NCBI GenBank assembly: GCA_037903475.1
Contig: JBAJFG010000610.1
Coordinates: 186,001 to 250,000, forward strand
Source: Ancylostoma caninum
Taxonomy: Eukaryota > Nematoda > Chromadorea > Rhabditida > Ancylostomatidae
Length of the DNA stretch: 64,000 nucleotides
Reading direction: 5' to 3'
Part shown: positions 12,160-24,114 of the stretch, in pieces
How positions within the stretch are numbered: position 1 is the first letter of the stretch
Layout: the number at the start of each line of letters is the position of its first letter
Program-made: the position numbers and the translations under genes
Notes under the pieces: model-generated
What the model saw: only the letters and a program-made list of their open reading frames with translations
What the model was told of the DNA's origin: nothing
Database searches by the model: none

Positions 12160-12170
12160 TTTTTTAGACC
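12160..12170 (+). promoter_or_regulatory. Probable spliced-leader acceptor of rpn-7
   Basis: A run GTTTTTTAG ends at 12167, three bases before the start codon, leaving ACC as the whole 5' UTR. That fits nematode trans-splicing and fixes the start choice. No cis donor or upstream coding exon was seen. Confidence 0.7.
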
Positions 12171-15100
12171 ATGGCAGAAACATCGAAACCAAAAGAGTCC
12201 AAGAAGGTTGATGAAGAGGGCGGGTTCGACAAGGAGGTATTATATCCGTTTCGTACATCAGTCATCTTTGATACAATTTTCTTTTTCGTTTTTAGATTAT
12301 CTCCAAGCATCCAGACATGGATTTGGCACAGCTTCGCTTTCTCGTTAATCACCCTGATCTCGATTCAGATGTTAAGAAACAGAAACTCGAACAGTTGCAA
12401 GCTGTAGGTGGAGCATTTGTTTCTTATTCTCCATTCACATGTTTTTCACCACTAAACTCCGCCATATGGCGCTTGTTTTCTAGGCAATTAAAGAATTTGA
12501 TATGGCGCCGTTGTATGAATTGATCTGCGCTGAACTTGGAGTTCCTGTTGATGCGGCCCAACTTGCGAAAATGAAGGAGAACAATGCCAAGCGGCTGAAA
12601 GAAATAGATGCGGAAATCGAGGATGCAGAGAACAATCTTGGTGAGTTTTAAGTTCAGTCTCTCAGCATTAAATTTTGAATCCATAGCACGTTAAGGACTC
12701 AAAACATTTTGAGAACTTTTTTCGTTGAACTTTTGCGTGGATTGTTGTATAAGCATAAATTATTGGGAACTAACATCATTTTCGGAGACTTGAGGGTGTC
12801 TCAAGGTGATGTCAGTTTACGCGGTTGCCCAGCGACGTTTGCAGACATCCAGTACCCAACCTCATTCCTAGATAGTCGCAGCGGGCGCGTGTGGTGGTCT
12901 TTCTTAGGATTCTCTGTGTGCAGTAACGTCGAAAGACAATTCATTTGCTCAGACGGACGGTTACGGGTCTTAGAATAATCCCAGAGTCCTATAGATATTC
13001 TAAGAGTGTAATGGACTTTTAATCCTATACAGACTAACTTGCTGAAGGACCGCTAGGCCTCATCGATGCAGATAGTCAACAGTAGAGAGGCTACAGACGA
13101 CCTCCCCCGGAACTCATTCTGCTGCAGGTTTTCTTGTTTGATCGAACCTGGTGGTCCTTCTGGAAGTTTCATGGTTGTCCCACTAGACTTCTGCGGTCAT
13201 ATTTTTTTGCAATCGTCGGCTGCTTGCATGCCGCTGGTAGCGCCCCATAGCAAGTTGGCTATTAGATGTCCACCAAATGATTCCTCTTACACTGCATTTA
13301 ACTCGCTTTATTCAGAACAGTACGAAATCCGTAGTTGAAGGTAGTGTCTCACCTCGTTTCGCGTCCTGGAGATATCAATAGATCCTTGATCTCCTCGTCG
13401 CGCTGATTCCAAAAATGGGCGTCAGCGGTTAACAATTGCATTGAAAGAAAGAGACGAAAGATGAAAACCTCGCTTTCGGGAGGGTTCAGTGTGCAGATTT
13501 CACGGACCACTTGGGTGGAGTACTGGCCCCCATATCCGCAGCGTTGGCTAACACGTCTTGACTTGTCCGATCGATAGGATAAACGGCCATTTTCGGGCGG
13601 TCCCGTCCCGAAAATGTTTAAAAACGGGTTCAACACATTGACAGCAATAGCACCCACGGGTGAGTCCCATTTTGGCGGCCAGCAGGGACCAGGAGACCCA
13701 CCGGTGGGGGCTAAGTGCTCGTTTTTCTATTCATTTTGGGGTTCCGTTCGCAGATCCAGTATGCTTCAAAGGTGTTTGATGCACATCACTTCAACTGAAT
13801 AATACTACTAAGTCATGTCTAGGTTTCATGGAGAAAGAGCATGGAAACTCGCATGGAGGATCATTAGGCCTATAGTATTTTTCACTGCGACATTGTCGCC
13901 GCGACCGTTTAGCCCCAACAGTTTTCGTGCAGCTGGTCCGTTTCCAACGCTATATCCAACGCAAATTGTGTGACAAGACATGAGAATTCGTAATGTTTTG
14001 TTATCATTTCCTTCACAGTGACGGTGTCGCTAAGGATGCCATAAACTGTAGTTGTAGCGCATCGGAGTCCGATCGGATCGGATAACGATTGATTCCTTCT
14101 TCCGAAGAGGATCAATACATATCTTTTGTTCTCCGACCAGATCAGACTTCGATGCACTATAAATGCAGCTATATGCCTCAGACACGTTGATCACCAGCTT
14201 CACATTCGTTTTGTATCGTAATACTTTTTTTGCGCTTTTGCGGTGAGAGCGCAGCTGCTTCGAGTATTCTGTTAGAAGTTCCACAGATGAGTTATCTCGC
14301 TGTTTGATCGCGAATATTGTATGTACCAATTCTGCACAGCTGTATCGCTTTTATTGATGCGGGAGAATTACAGTGAGAATTTAGTGAAGAACCACTTTCA
14401 ACAAGAAAGTGACAGTTACGTGCAAACAAATGTACATAATCATGAGCAGAGCTTGAGATAACTACTGTATGCAAAATCTGAAGGAATTCGGAGAGATACC
14501 ATGCCGTCCGTAGTCGTGCAGAGCTAGGGTACAACACAATACCGATACGGTTTTTGTGGTGAGCATCTCGCTACCCCCTTGTGCATAGTTTCAACAAAGT
14601 TTCTTCCTAACCCAATGTGGACTATGTAATATTCATCATTCATATGTATGATCCCGTATTCAGGTGGCACTGAGGTTCGTCTTGCATGGCTACGAAAGTT
14701 CGAGTATTACTGCCAGATAGGAGACAAAGAAAATGCCTGCAAAACGTTCACGGTGTGTAAATATTATTATATATCCATTCTATGTTTACTCTTTAGTAAG
14801 TATGGTGTATAGGGTAAATCCTCACATATGGAGCTGCTGATAAGGCATCTTTTTTCAGTCCACATATGACAAGAGTGTTGGCATGGGTTATCGCATCGAC
14901 CTTGTTTTCAATATGATCCGTGTTGGACTGTTCTTCCTCGATCACAGTCTGATTAATCAACATATCACAAAAGCCAAAGAACTCATGGAGCAGGTAAAAG
15001 TTTAACATTAATCTTAACATCATTCCTTTTTTCTTTTTCTTCAATGTTGCACTGCTTTTAAGCGATGTACTATTTGCTTAGTGCAGACTCGGAAACAAAA

Positions 15101-16735
15101 GAAAAAGCGCTGAGCATGTACTGTGTTGTACCATTTACTATAACTATTAGAACTGGTTTTCCTAATCTCGTAAATAAGCGTTCTTGAATAGGCGGTAGTC
15201 CTACCACATTTATTCAAAATGGACCTTGTCATAGCGGGTTCTGTTTTTACCTCTCTAGAGCGTGCTTCCCGTACATCTACCCCACCTGGTGTGAGCGCTT
15301 TTTTTCTCGAAGTAAGTACACATAGGAAGTGATTTTACAGAATCTAGTTGACGTAAATGTAACGCACCTAATTAGTTGTTAGTTCAAACTGTATAACGCG
15401 TTATCAAGCCGTTATACTGAAAGATCATCAACGAAATCAGGCGCCCTGAACGCAAAACGGTTGAGTTTTTAGGGTCACTAATAATGCGTTCGATTGTCAG
15501 AATGTCAGAAAATAGGTTAATAGTTTAGTGGCTTCTCGGTCTACCATCTTTATTTTCAAGGGTGGTGACTGGGAGCGTAAAAATCGTCTTCGCTCCTACG
15601 AGGCTTTGTACAAGATGTCTGTGCGGGACTTCGCTGGAGCTGCTGCCCTCTATCTTGAGGCAGTGCCAACATTTGGTTCTTATGAGTTGATGACTTATGA
15701 AAATCTTGTATTTTATACTGTCGTCACTTCGCTGTTCGGTTAGTTTTTACTTTTTTTCTTCTTATTCTCTATTCTGTCTTTGAAATGATCGTCTGTTCAG
15801 CTCTTGATCGTCCGGATCTTCGTGCCAAGGTTATTAAATGTAACGAAATCCAAGAACAGGTAACTGCATAGTAGACTCATTTCTACGACTTTCGGTGGTG
15901 CTACAGTCTGTTTGTTCCTAGCTCACTGGTGGAGGAGTGAACGGAGCTCTGATTCCGGTGCGCGAGTACCTCGAAGCCTATTACGGATGTCAATACGATA
16001 GATTCTTCATACAACTCGCAGCCCTTGAGAGCGAAAGAGTGAGTTTCCTGTTCATTTCGTGTTCCAAAAATCATTATTTTTTCTTTAGTTCAAATTCGAC
16101 CGATATCTTGCTCCTCACTTTAACTATTACTCACGAGGCATGCGCCTGCGCGCATACGAACAGTTCCTCACGCCCTACAAGACGGTAAGGTTTTCATTAT
16201 TGTTTTGCCTAATGCCATTTAAGTCAGAAAGTACCTCTTCGGTGTTTCTCCCAAAGCGTCAATAACTTTAGTGTTATCAGCCTTTCTGCTTTTATATTCA
16301 CTAGCTATCAGCCTTCTTGTTTGGACATTCACTACATCACACTGTTCTAATCACTTGTTTCCAGGTGAGAATAGATATGATGGCTAGAGATTTTGGCGTT
16401 TCCCGTGCTTTTATCGACAAAGAATTGCATCGACTCATTGCTGCTGGACAGCTGCATTGTAGGCAAGTGTTTATTTCTCGAATTATCTTTGTATGTATAC
16501 CCGCTTGCGTAGTAGTTTCTACTTGTTCAAGGCAGCCCGGCATCTACGGTTCGTTCGCTCTAAAATGAGACTCATTCAGTGGAAGTGATTTTGCTTTCTC
16601 ACGAGCAAAAGCGTGTTTTGTATGGGCTTACTATCTCCGAGTTCAGTTTCGAATGTTTCGATCAATACCTTTTTTGGGTGGAGCGGCATCATGACCTGCA
16701 ACGGTCTTGATGTCAGAAATTACTACTATTTTTAC

Positions 16736-16799
<64 letters not shown>

Positions 16800-17109
16800 T
16801 ATTGTTATTGAATTACAATTCAATGGTTTTCACTGCTTTTTACATTACATGGCTCTCTTCTTATGTTCACTGGTTCTTCAGGATTGACGCAGTTCATGGT
16901 GTTATAGAAATGAACCATCCCGACTCAAAGAACTACTTGTATAAAGCCGTTATTAAGTGAGTGTGTGAGCCAAACATTCAACAGTTGAAATAATTTCTGT
17001 GTTTTGGTTATGACTACCAAGAACAGCGACTAATGCTACTCACTTTTTCAGGGATGGTGACATTCTCCTGAATCGTATCCAGAAACTCGCACGTGTCATT
17101 AATGCATGA
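12171..17109 (+). CDS. rpn-7: 26S proteasome regulatory subunit RPN7 (PSMD6)
   Basis: Twelve exons join in frame to 411 aa: 12171-12236, 12296-12403, 12484-12640, 14664-14752, 14859-14993, 15561-15738, 15801-15859, 15922-16038, 16089-16184, 16365-16462, 16882-16956, 17052-17109. The product is a lid subunit of the 19S particle. It has an N-terminal helical-repeat (Rpn7) domain, roughly residues 70-250, including 'GGTEVRLAWLRKFEYYCQIG' and 'NRLRSYEALYKMSVRDFAGA'. A PCI domain follows (about 265-370), and the protein ends 'DILLNRIQKLARVINA'. The length fits the family (about 390-410). The exon 10 donor is AG|GCAAGT, a GC-AG intron; all others are GT-AG. Intron 3 (2.0 kb) carries a dispersed repeat. 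AATAAA lies 74 bases after the stop. Confidence 0.97.
13346..13630 (+). repeat. Dispersed repeat, copy 2, inside rpn-7 intron 3
   Basis: Direct-orientation relative of 11495-11805, with the shared blocks listed there. It carries an extra AAGAAAGAGACGAAAG segment. It accounts for part of the length of the longest rpn-7 intron. Confidence 0.65.
16731..16806. repeat. (TTA)n microsatellite in rpn-7 intron 10
   Basis: About 75 bases of ATT/TTA triplets, degenerating to CATTAT at the 3' end. It lies between rpn-7 exons 10 and 11, within the intron that has the GC donor. Confidence 0.95.
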
Positions 17110-17182
17110 AAGAAGTTCACTGCTGGAGTATTTATGAATGGTCTCATTCGAACTATAATTATTTATTACTCATTGTGGAGCC

Positions 17183-17188
17183 AATAAA
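17183..17188 (+). terminator. Poly(A) signal of rpn-7
   Basis: A canonical AATAAA hexamer lies 74-79 bases past the rpn-7 stop codon, followed by TTCATGTTACAG. It is the only hexamer of this type close to the stop. Confidence 0.7.
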
Positions 17189-17189
17189 T

Positions 17190-19188
17190 TCATGTTACAG
17201 TTTTCTCTTCTCCCGATTTCTTATCCACTTCTGGTCTGGTCAAGAAAACAACCTACTTCGAAAAATGTTAATAAAACCTTTGATCATATTGTTCTGTTTC
17301 GTAGGAGCTCCCCTGATTATCAGTGGTTATCTATCCTTATACTTCTATTACATCTCTTCATCTGATCATTGAATATTTTATGTTTTTACTAAGGTTTGTC
17401 AAGCCCGAATTACTTCAAAGGCATGAAATTTAGGCAGTTTTAAATTTTATTTTTGAAGCAAATGGAAAGTGATGTCTCACAACCTTGAAATTTCTTTTTA
17501 AAAGTCCTTAGTTCTCTTAAGCACCATTGCACTGGTTTTCAAGTTTTGCAAACTCTTGGTGCCGCTAACTCTTCATGACAGTTTCATTTAAAACTTGTAG
17601 GAATTGCACAATGATTTGCAGAGCGAGCTATCCGATTATTTTTCTCAGCTAGCCTTTCTTGTGACGTTACCCTTAATCAAGATGAGTTGAGTCATACGAA
17701 GTCATAGGTCGTGAGGCAGCATAATTCATAAGAGACTACTTCTTCACTCCACTCCACTCCGCTACTCCCAAGTGAACCTGCGCTTGCTCTCTCCCTTTTT
17801 TTCAACTTCATTAGATGTCGCTCTACCTCGTACCTACGTTGATAGCATCATTTTTGTCATCTCGACCCCTCGAACCGGTATAGTCACACCTCAATCTACT
17901 GCTATACCCACCATGTACTTGTCATCGTTTTACCTCGCGGCTACGTCTAGACCCAGTTAATGTAATCAATCTATCTCTCTAGAAAGACACCTCTGATTTA
18001 CTTTTCGCTGTCTCGCTACTCTAACACTCATTTCTTTCTTGGTTTTCATATCACTCCAGTGATATGACCTCTGTAGTCGAGGCTGCTATTCTACCTTGGA
18101 TCCCCTAAACAAAGCTTACTGTTGTCGTTTTTTTTTTCATCAGCAACGACAGTCGAGTATTTAGCCCCACCACATACCACAAAAATTGTCGTTATTTTTC
18201 TCCAATTTCTCTCCAGTTATCTTTCTGGAAGGAACCAGATGGTGTTGAATAACAACTGTTCATTTTTTCGATAGTTGACAGCTGTGATATAAATAGTGCT
18301 TTGCTACCAGACACATATTCGACACTTGGACGAGCCCAGTCATTTCAAAAGGCTGGTGCTTTTAACCAAATTTAGACATATCTCTTCCTTCTACTGCAAT
18401 TACTACACCCCTTGAGTAAAACCAAATAGAGCTGTGAAGCTTTCGCTTTGTCAAACATTCGAACATTTATCAGTGTTTCTTAAGTAATAGATCAAACCAA
18501 CTGAACTGTTCCTTTTGGGCGGTATTATGGTTGATGCGCGTCAAATTTGACGCTGCGTTACCCAATGCAGAACGAAGAGGAGAAGAGAATTCTTGGCAGG
18601 ATGCGAATGTTCCTGGTTTTGCCGTCGCGACGACCGCGCGAACAAACTGCGTTCTGATCTTCGCCGCATCGAGACATCGCGAAAACTTCGTGAACATTCA
18701 TGCCGACGCGTCATATTTGACGCGCATCAACCATAAATAGCGCCTTATTCAACCCGAAGCATACATAGCTCCTACTGTATCACACCGGTTGTGCACTATT
18801 GCGTCAAGTTGCGGACCTGCGCTCGTTAAACTCAATCATCAGTTCGAATATCACCTTGTATTTGTCTTTAGTTTTGAATCGAAGGTCCTTTCCATTTTAC
18901 AAGGTAGCGATCCCATCTCTGCTGTATCGATTGGAGCGTTCCTGTTGAGCGCTACTTGACTATGTTCTTCATGCGTACTGGTTAATGTTTTCTTTTCAAG
19001 AGTACTAGATCTTAACCTAACATCGGGTGGTGTTATTTATTTCTCCAAAAAGCTGAATAATATCCTTTCTCCCTGTTTATGAATCTTGCATGCGTGTGAG
19101 TTCCTGGAGCACAGTAGGTAGCCCGTAGAGACGTTGAGAAAACTCGGACGAAGAAGGGTGCCTTCAAATACACACAATTTTTCGTTCA
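17190..19188. other. Intergenic region between convergent rpn-7 and methyltransferase genes
   Basis: No gene recognised in 2 kb. It is pyrimidine-rich around 17740-18070 and contains one MITE (18518-18744). The two flanking genes end towards each other, so this stretch should hold both 3' ends. Confidence 0.5.
18518..18744. mobile_element. 227-bp MITE with ~37-bp terminal inverted repeats
   Basis: The left end reads GGCGGTATTATGGTTGATGC and continues into GCGTCAAATTTGACGC. The reverse complement of the right end reads GGCGCTATTTATGGTTGATG and continues into CGCGTCAAATATGACGC. The repeats agree over about 37 bases with a few changes. The interior is not coding. No clear target duplication was identified. 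Confidence 0.75.
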
Positions 19189-20401
19189 TCACTTCACTTT
19201 AAAATATCTGTGTTTTCTAACCCTCTGTAGCATTTTGTCGTAGCGCGCTGCTGTGCGTTCAATGCCTTGCAAGACGTTCTCAGTGACATCTTCCCATTGC
19301 TCCTCGACAAATCCTGCCCGCAATGCTTGTCTACGCGTCTCATTAACCTGAACTTCTTCAGTTAGGTATAGTTGATGGAGAAGATTTCCCTTCTCTCTCT
19401 CCTTTCTATGTCTCAATGTTTCCTTGCGATCTAATCCAGGCGAATCCTCCACTTCCTCCTGTTTCTTTTTTTTTTAACAATGAGTTACTTCAGGACTAAC
19501 CTGCGCCTACCTGTGCTTGGTAGCGTAGATCAATCCAACAGAGATATCCTCCCTTTTTCAAGACTCGTGCACACTCGCGGAAGAACTGCTCGCAATCCTG
19601 GTAGAGGTGTGAAGACTCAACATTAAGCACTGGAATTAATAACTTTAGTACTGCTCATTAGAAGGTTAAAAATGGAACACTATTAACTGAAGTATGAGAC
19701 TCCTTTTCATCCTTTTGTATTTTTTCTCATTCCTGGCAGATTCTCAACGTGTTGGTAAATGGGAACATATTGAAGTAAATGACACTAGGAAGTAATTGCG
19801 TTGCACATTTTAATGTCTCTTGTCCTCACCTATGTCGAACTGGTGGTTTCCAAAAGGTAGGTCGTGAGCGTCCCCAGAAATCATATCTGCATCGTCCAAT
19901 GCGCAACGGTCAACCCCCTTTACACATCGGATTCGGGGATGTGCTCTATGTCAGTTGTGATTTGCCGAGTGATCGTGGAGAATTGAAGCCAGACTAACCT
20001 TTTAACCCATTTCATACCATTTCCCTGGCCACATCCGACCTCTAGCACTTGTAATCCATCGAAGAGAGGATAGTTAGGGTGAGCCATCAGGGAACGCTCA
20101 TAGAGGTAGTAGTGTGGACGATCCAAATCTGAAACTTGTTGATTGCCGTCAATAACTGATCATCTGCAAAAATGGGGCTTTAGGAGGAAAATATACCTGC
20201 TTCTAAGGAATGTTTTTCTACAACAGCTATAATTTGCGTGTCTTTGGCTTCAGAACTTTTGGTTGGCCAATACCCAAGATTCATGAACTGGATCCCAAGT
20301 ACAGGGGAGAGATGGCGCATGATAGGATACAGTATCAGTCGATCGAATAGGAAAAACCAAAGTCTAAGAGAAAGATCGTATATTTTATGGATGAGCCACA
20401 T
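19189..20401 (-). CDS. Class I SAM-dependent methyltransferase
   Basis: Five exons join in frame to 279 aa: 20401-20197, 20128-19999, 19945-19830, 19629-19511, 19458-19189. The N-terminal third is hydrophobic ('LRLWFFLFDRLILYPIMRHL'). SAM-binding motif I is VLEVGCGQGNG (about residues 96-106), the post-I acid is in KGVDR (about 124), 'DAHDLPF' follows, and 'FFRECARVLKKGGYLCWIDL' is the usual strand/helix after the fold centre. This resembles the small-molecule (sterol/tocopherol/polyketide-type) Methyltransf_11 group; the substrate is unknown. I chose Met at 20401. The frame is open up to a TAG just before 20474, where AATTAG could be a trans-splice acceptor. The gene is divergent from TMA7, with start codons 128 bp apart. 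Confidence 0.88.
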
Positions 20402-20529
20402 GTCATCTGGAAATTGTTGGGAGTGCTCTCTTCTACTCTGCCTCTTTCGCGCATCGATTATGCCAATTGTTTGAGACACCAGCTAATTATAGTGGTGACA
20501 AACCAAGCTTGTCACATTTCAGTTCAATT
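20402..20529. promoter_or_regulatory. Shared upstream region of divergent methyltransferase and TMA7 genes
   Basis: Only 128 bases separate the two start codons. The TMA7 side ends in CACATTTCAG at 20522 and the minus strand has ATAATTAG just upstream of 20474; both look like leader acceptors. The transcription start regions must therefore overlap, lie in the opposite gene's first exon, or be extremely compact. No TATA or CCAAT box is evident. Confidence 0.5.
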
Positions 20530-22474
20530 ATGACAGGACGTCAGGGTGGAAAGGCTAAGCCTCTGAAGCAACCAAAGAAGACCGAAAAGGCCTTGGATGA
20601 AGTAAGCTTTGGCTAGTTTTCATAGTTTAGTTATATGTAAATAGTGGGAACGCTGAAAACATTCTTAGACGTACCGGGGCGGCCAGATGTTTAGCACCAG
20701 GTTTAATGATCACTTGATGAAAGTATGAAGTCCTCATTTTTGGCTTGTAATTACTATTACAGAGGTACTCGAAGGCGCAATGAGGCATGACGTGCTCCTT
20801 TTTTTCTTATCTTTGCCCCTTCGAAAAATGCTTTTGCACTGCATTACTGCATCCAAACTTCGAATTCAGTATTTCAGTGAATATTTCGTTTCTGCCTTAC
20901 TTCACTATACCGTCGAATACAAAAAAGTTGTACTCTTCCGCAATTTTCTATGTATTCTATATATTTTCCTGTTCACCTTCAAGGGTGAGTCAAAATTGTC
21001 AAAATGCCCAGAAAATGCTTAAGGGAGCATTCGATGTGATTTCAAAAGTAAAGGATACACTTCGACTGCAGATTTGATTTCTATGCAGTTATCAATGAGA
21101 AAACTTCGAGCTCTCTATTACTCCTTTGATTCAAGAATGAAATTCACAAATTTGACGCCTTGCTTCTGCCTTTGACAATAGGGAGTACGCTAAGCGCAAT
21201 GAGAGGAGCATGTTGAAGCACTAGTTTTTCTTCCCGCACGGATAGATGTAAAAGTTTTAGACAAAATTAGAAAAACTGACGATGTTGGGGTGTTAATTCT
21301 TAATTTAATTGCAGCTGAGTCTGTGCTTACGATAAGCGATTTTAAGGGGATTCTGGTAGAACCCCAGTTAATTACAAATTTTGGTTTTAGTTTCCCATCC
21401 TAGGGTTAAGATATAGTGACAAGTTCTTTTATTTCGGACGGTAGGTGTACTTAATTTGTGGCTGCCACTGCACATGTCAACTATGTCTTTTTTTAGGAAG
21501 ACATCGAATTCAAAAAGAAACAGTTGGAAGAGAAGAAGAAGCTTGCTGAATTGGCAGCTAAGGCGCAAAAGGGACCCTTGGGTGAGCAAGTATTAACTAG
21601 TTCGAGTAATGCTAGCTTGTTTTGTATTTGTAAATCAGGTTGATCTAAAGTAATTGGTTTTTCGACATGCTCATCACGAATTCGACTTCAGTTTTTTCAT
21701 CACATTAGGATCACTGTAAATACTGGTTTCTTTAGAAACTTTTCAGACTATCCTTCAAATGAAACAACTACGGAAATTTTCATTTGTAAAGTTTTGACAT
21801 TTTCAAGTAACTTGTTATAATCCAAGCATTCCTTGTTCAACAACAGCAAAAACGTTGTAAATAGGTTTCATATTATGGCATATGTATTCGCGATCCTGTG
21901 CCTAGTTTTGAACAGAACATCGGATTAACGGGCCTGCTGTAGGCAACGAATTTTTATCATTGTTTTTTTTTCTGCCATTTTGTGCATTAAACTATTCTGA
22001 CTGCTAAATCTGGCGAATTTTAATTTCCGACCTACACGTTCGCTCCTGGGAAATTATTATTTTTCAGGCAGGATTTGTTAATTGGTCAACATCTACCAAT
22101 GTTTTGGAGTGTTCCAGAAAGCTGTAGTCCAGAGCACATAACTATTCAACGAAAAATCGCTTTTCGAAAACTTAATAGTCGATTTTCTGGTATAGGTATT
22201 CACACCGTGCCTTGCCCAATTCGACTCCTCGTGCTCCAAAAAATGAACTTTGAGCGTACATAAATGTGCTTTTATCTATTGCAAAAGCCCTGTAAAGAGT
22301 TAGTCATTCTCGAATCTTTCAAGTTAAGCCGTGCTGGATAATCACATGTTCGTGTTTGGCATGCTGAATAACAAGAACGTAGATATGTAGTGAGCATTGG
22401 TCATCTTCACTTGTCCGCATAACGATTACTATTTATCAGGTGGTGGTGGCATCAAGAAATCCGGAAAAAAGTGA
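20530..22474 (+). CDS. TMA7: Translation machinery-associated protein 7 (TMA7/CCDC72)
   Basis: Three exons join in frame to 63 aa: 20530-20601, 21497-21581, 22440-22474. The product begins MTGRQGGKAKPLKQPKK, continues with a charged helix (EDIEFKKKQLEEKKKLAELA) and ends GPLGGGGIKKSGKK. This is the full TMA7 pattern. Human and yeast proteins are about 64 aa, so the length fits. TMA7 is a small, highly basic ribosome-associated protein. The start is fixed by the conserved N-terminus and by an acceptor (CACATTTCAG) seven bases before the ATG. Intron lengths are 895 and 858 bases. Confidence 0.96.
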
Positions 22475-22691
22475 TTCGAACTCAGGAAGCCTGCCCCGCT
22501 CATTCGTTCTTTCTCTAAATGTATTGTCATTCCTTTGTCTTATAAAGCATTTTATTTGTGTCATTGGTACGTATTTCGATATAAACAGCTAAGGAAACCA
22601 CAAATGATGGGTAGCTCTGAGAGCTCTCTGGCAGATACATCACATTCACCTAAAATTAAATCTAGTTTTACCTGTGCCGGAACTCAAAAGG

Positions 22692-23632
22692 GGCTTTCAT
22701 ACATTTGCCGCGGCGGCGCCGTTGCCGCCGAGCGGCATGCCGCGCTTTCATACTGTTGCTTTCATACACCAGTAAGCGAGTAAAGATTGAAAGAACCATC
22801 AGTGGAACATGCACACCAAGGACAACACTACTTTAAGGATGATACCTCCAAACAGAGTACAATGCCTTAAGGAAGAACATCTAAAAAAAAAACAATTGGA
22901 GTGGTAGTGGCAAAAAGTATAGCTCAAAGCCTAATCATACTCACCTCAATTGATAGCATCTGCGCAAAGAATGGAGAAGTCAGAACATTAAACAAGAACC
23001 ATACTACTACATTTTAATATGCTGACTGCGAATACAACACATTAATTCAGAATAGGTGAACTGGAAAAAATGAAGTGCTAGTGACGAAATCTAATATCAA
23101 AATCTGTTCAAACTCACCTCACTTGATGAAACCTTCACAAAAAATAAAAAAAATAGAAGCACCAAGCATGCACCTGCTACATGAGTGAGATGATAGAACA
23201 GTAAAAGAAAAACTACAATGATAGTGACAAAAATTTAGTATCAAAACCTGTTGAAGCTCACCTCTCTCGTTCGCAGCTTCGTTAATGACGACGGAATCAC
23301 AGCATCAATAAAGGTTCATACCATATAAGTGCACATTTTCTTTAAATTGATACATAGTTTTCTATATCCAACCTTAAAAAACAAAGTTGAATTGACGCGG
23401 TATAAGCGATAAAACGGGCATCTACCGAGGGCCGCGCAAACGTCGCCCAGCGACAAAATACCCCCTCGACCATTCCTTGCCGCTTGTCGCTGGGCGACGT
23501 CGCCGGGCGGCGCCGCGACAAAAAAGTAAACAAGCCCTTGTCGCGGCGACGTCGCCGCGGTGCCGCCGCCGCGACGTCGCCGGCCGATGCTTAACCATGG
23601 GCGACTGCCGCCGCGGCAAATGTATGAAAGCC
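22692..23632. mobile_element. 941-bp TIR element with GC-rich ends and three internal tandem repeats
   Basis: Perfect 26-bp terminal inverted repeats begin GGCTTTCATACATTTGCCGC and run on into GGCGGC (22692-22717; reverse complement 23607-23632). Both ends are extremely GC-rich for this locus, while the middle is AT-rich. The middle holds three diverged repeats of about 150-170 bases starting near 22905, 23075 and 23218, each with TAGTGRCAAAA...CTCACCTC. No transposase is seen. The class is undetermined. Confidence 0.75.
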
Positions 23633-24114
23633 ACTAAAGTGTCACTGTGGTACTACTATTAAGGAGACATAGGCGAGCATTTCCTGAAAATCCTTTTTTT
23701 TTCTTTCTAAAGATTCGCTTACGATGACTTGTAAAGTGATCCTCTAAGAGCAAGCGACTAGCCCTTAAATGTGAGATGTGCAGACAACATCTCTTCCCAG
23801 TAAAATATCGTCTAGAATGTACTTCCTATGCTGATGGAATATCAACAACTCCACCATACTCAGCATGTAAGGCTAGTCGGAGTTGTCGAGTTCGTGAGGT
23901 CCCCATGTCATTATCATTCAAGGTATGACAAATATTCCATCGTATGTTGTACTAATAGTTAATTCAGGAACATTCTGTCTTACAGTCATACAATATCGTT
24001 ATGTCAATATAGATCGCTTCCGACCTTACCTTTTCATGCTCTTACGAAGGCGGACTTTCCAAAACGTTAACCATTAATAAAGAAACAAACGACCACATGT
24101 ACAGCTCCACTACG

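Larger units (their letters stand above)
6273..12170. other. Intergenic region between DRAM-like gene and rpn-7, repeat-rich
   Basis: No gene recognised in 5.9 kb. This is the shared upstream side of two divergent genes. It holds an inverted pair of ~90-bp repeats (about 7215-7305 and 11005-11095) and between them a tandem duplication rich in TTTGCAT, described separately. Open frames between 8483 and 9816 that read as MQNP/HAKP-type repeats are translations of that repeat. The promoter of rpn-7 should lie just upstream of 12167, but no core element stands out. Confidence 0.5.

Noticed and set aside
20197..20479. Methyltransferase start at the GTG at 20479
   Set aside because: Non-ATG start. 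An in-frame TAG lies two codons upstream, and a leader-type acceptor coincides with it. Met at 20401 is preferred.
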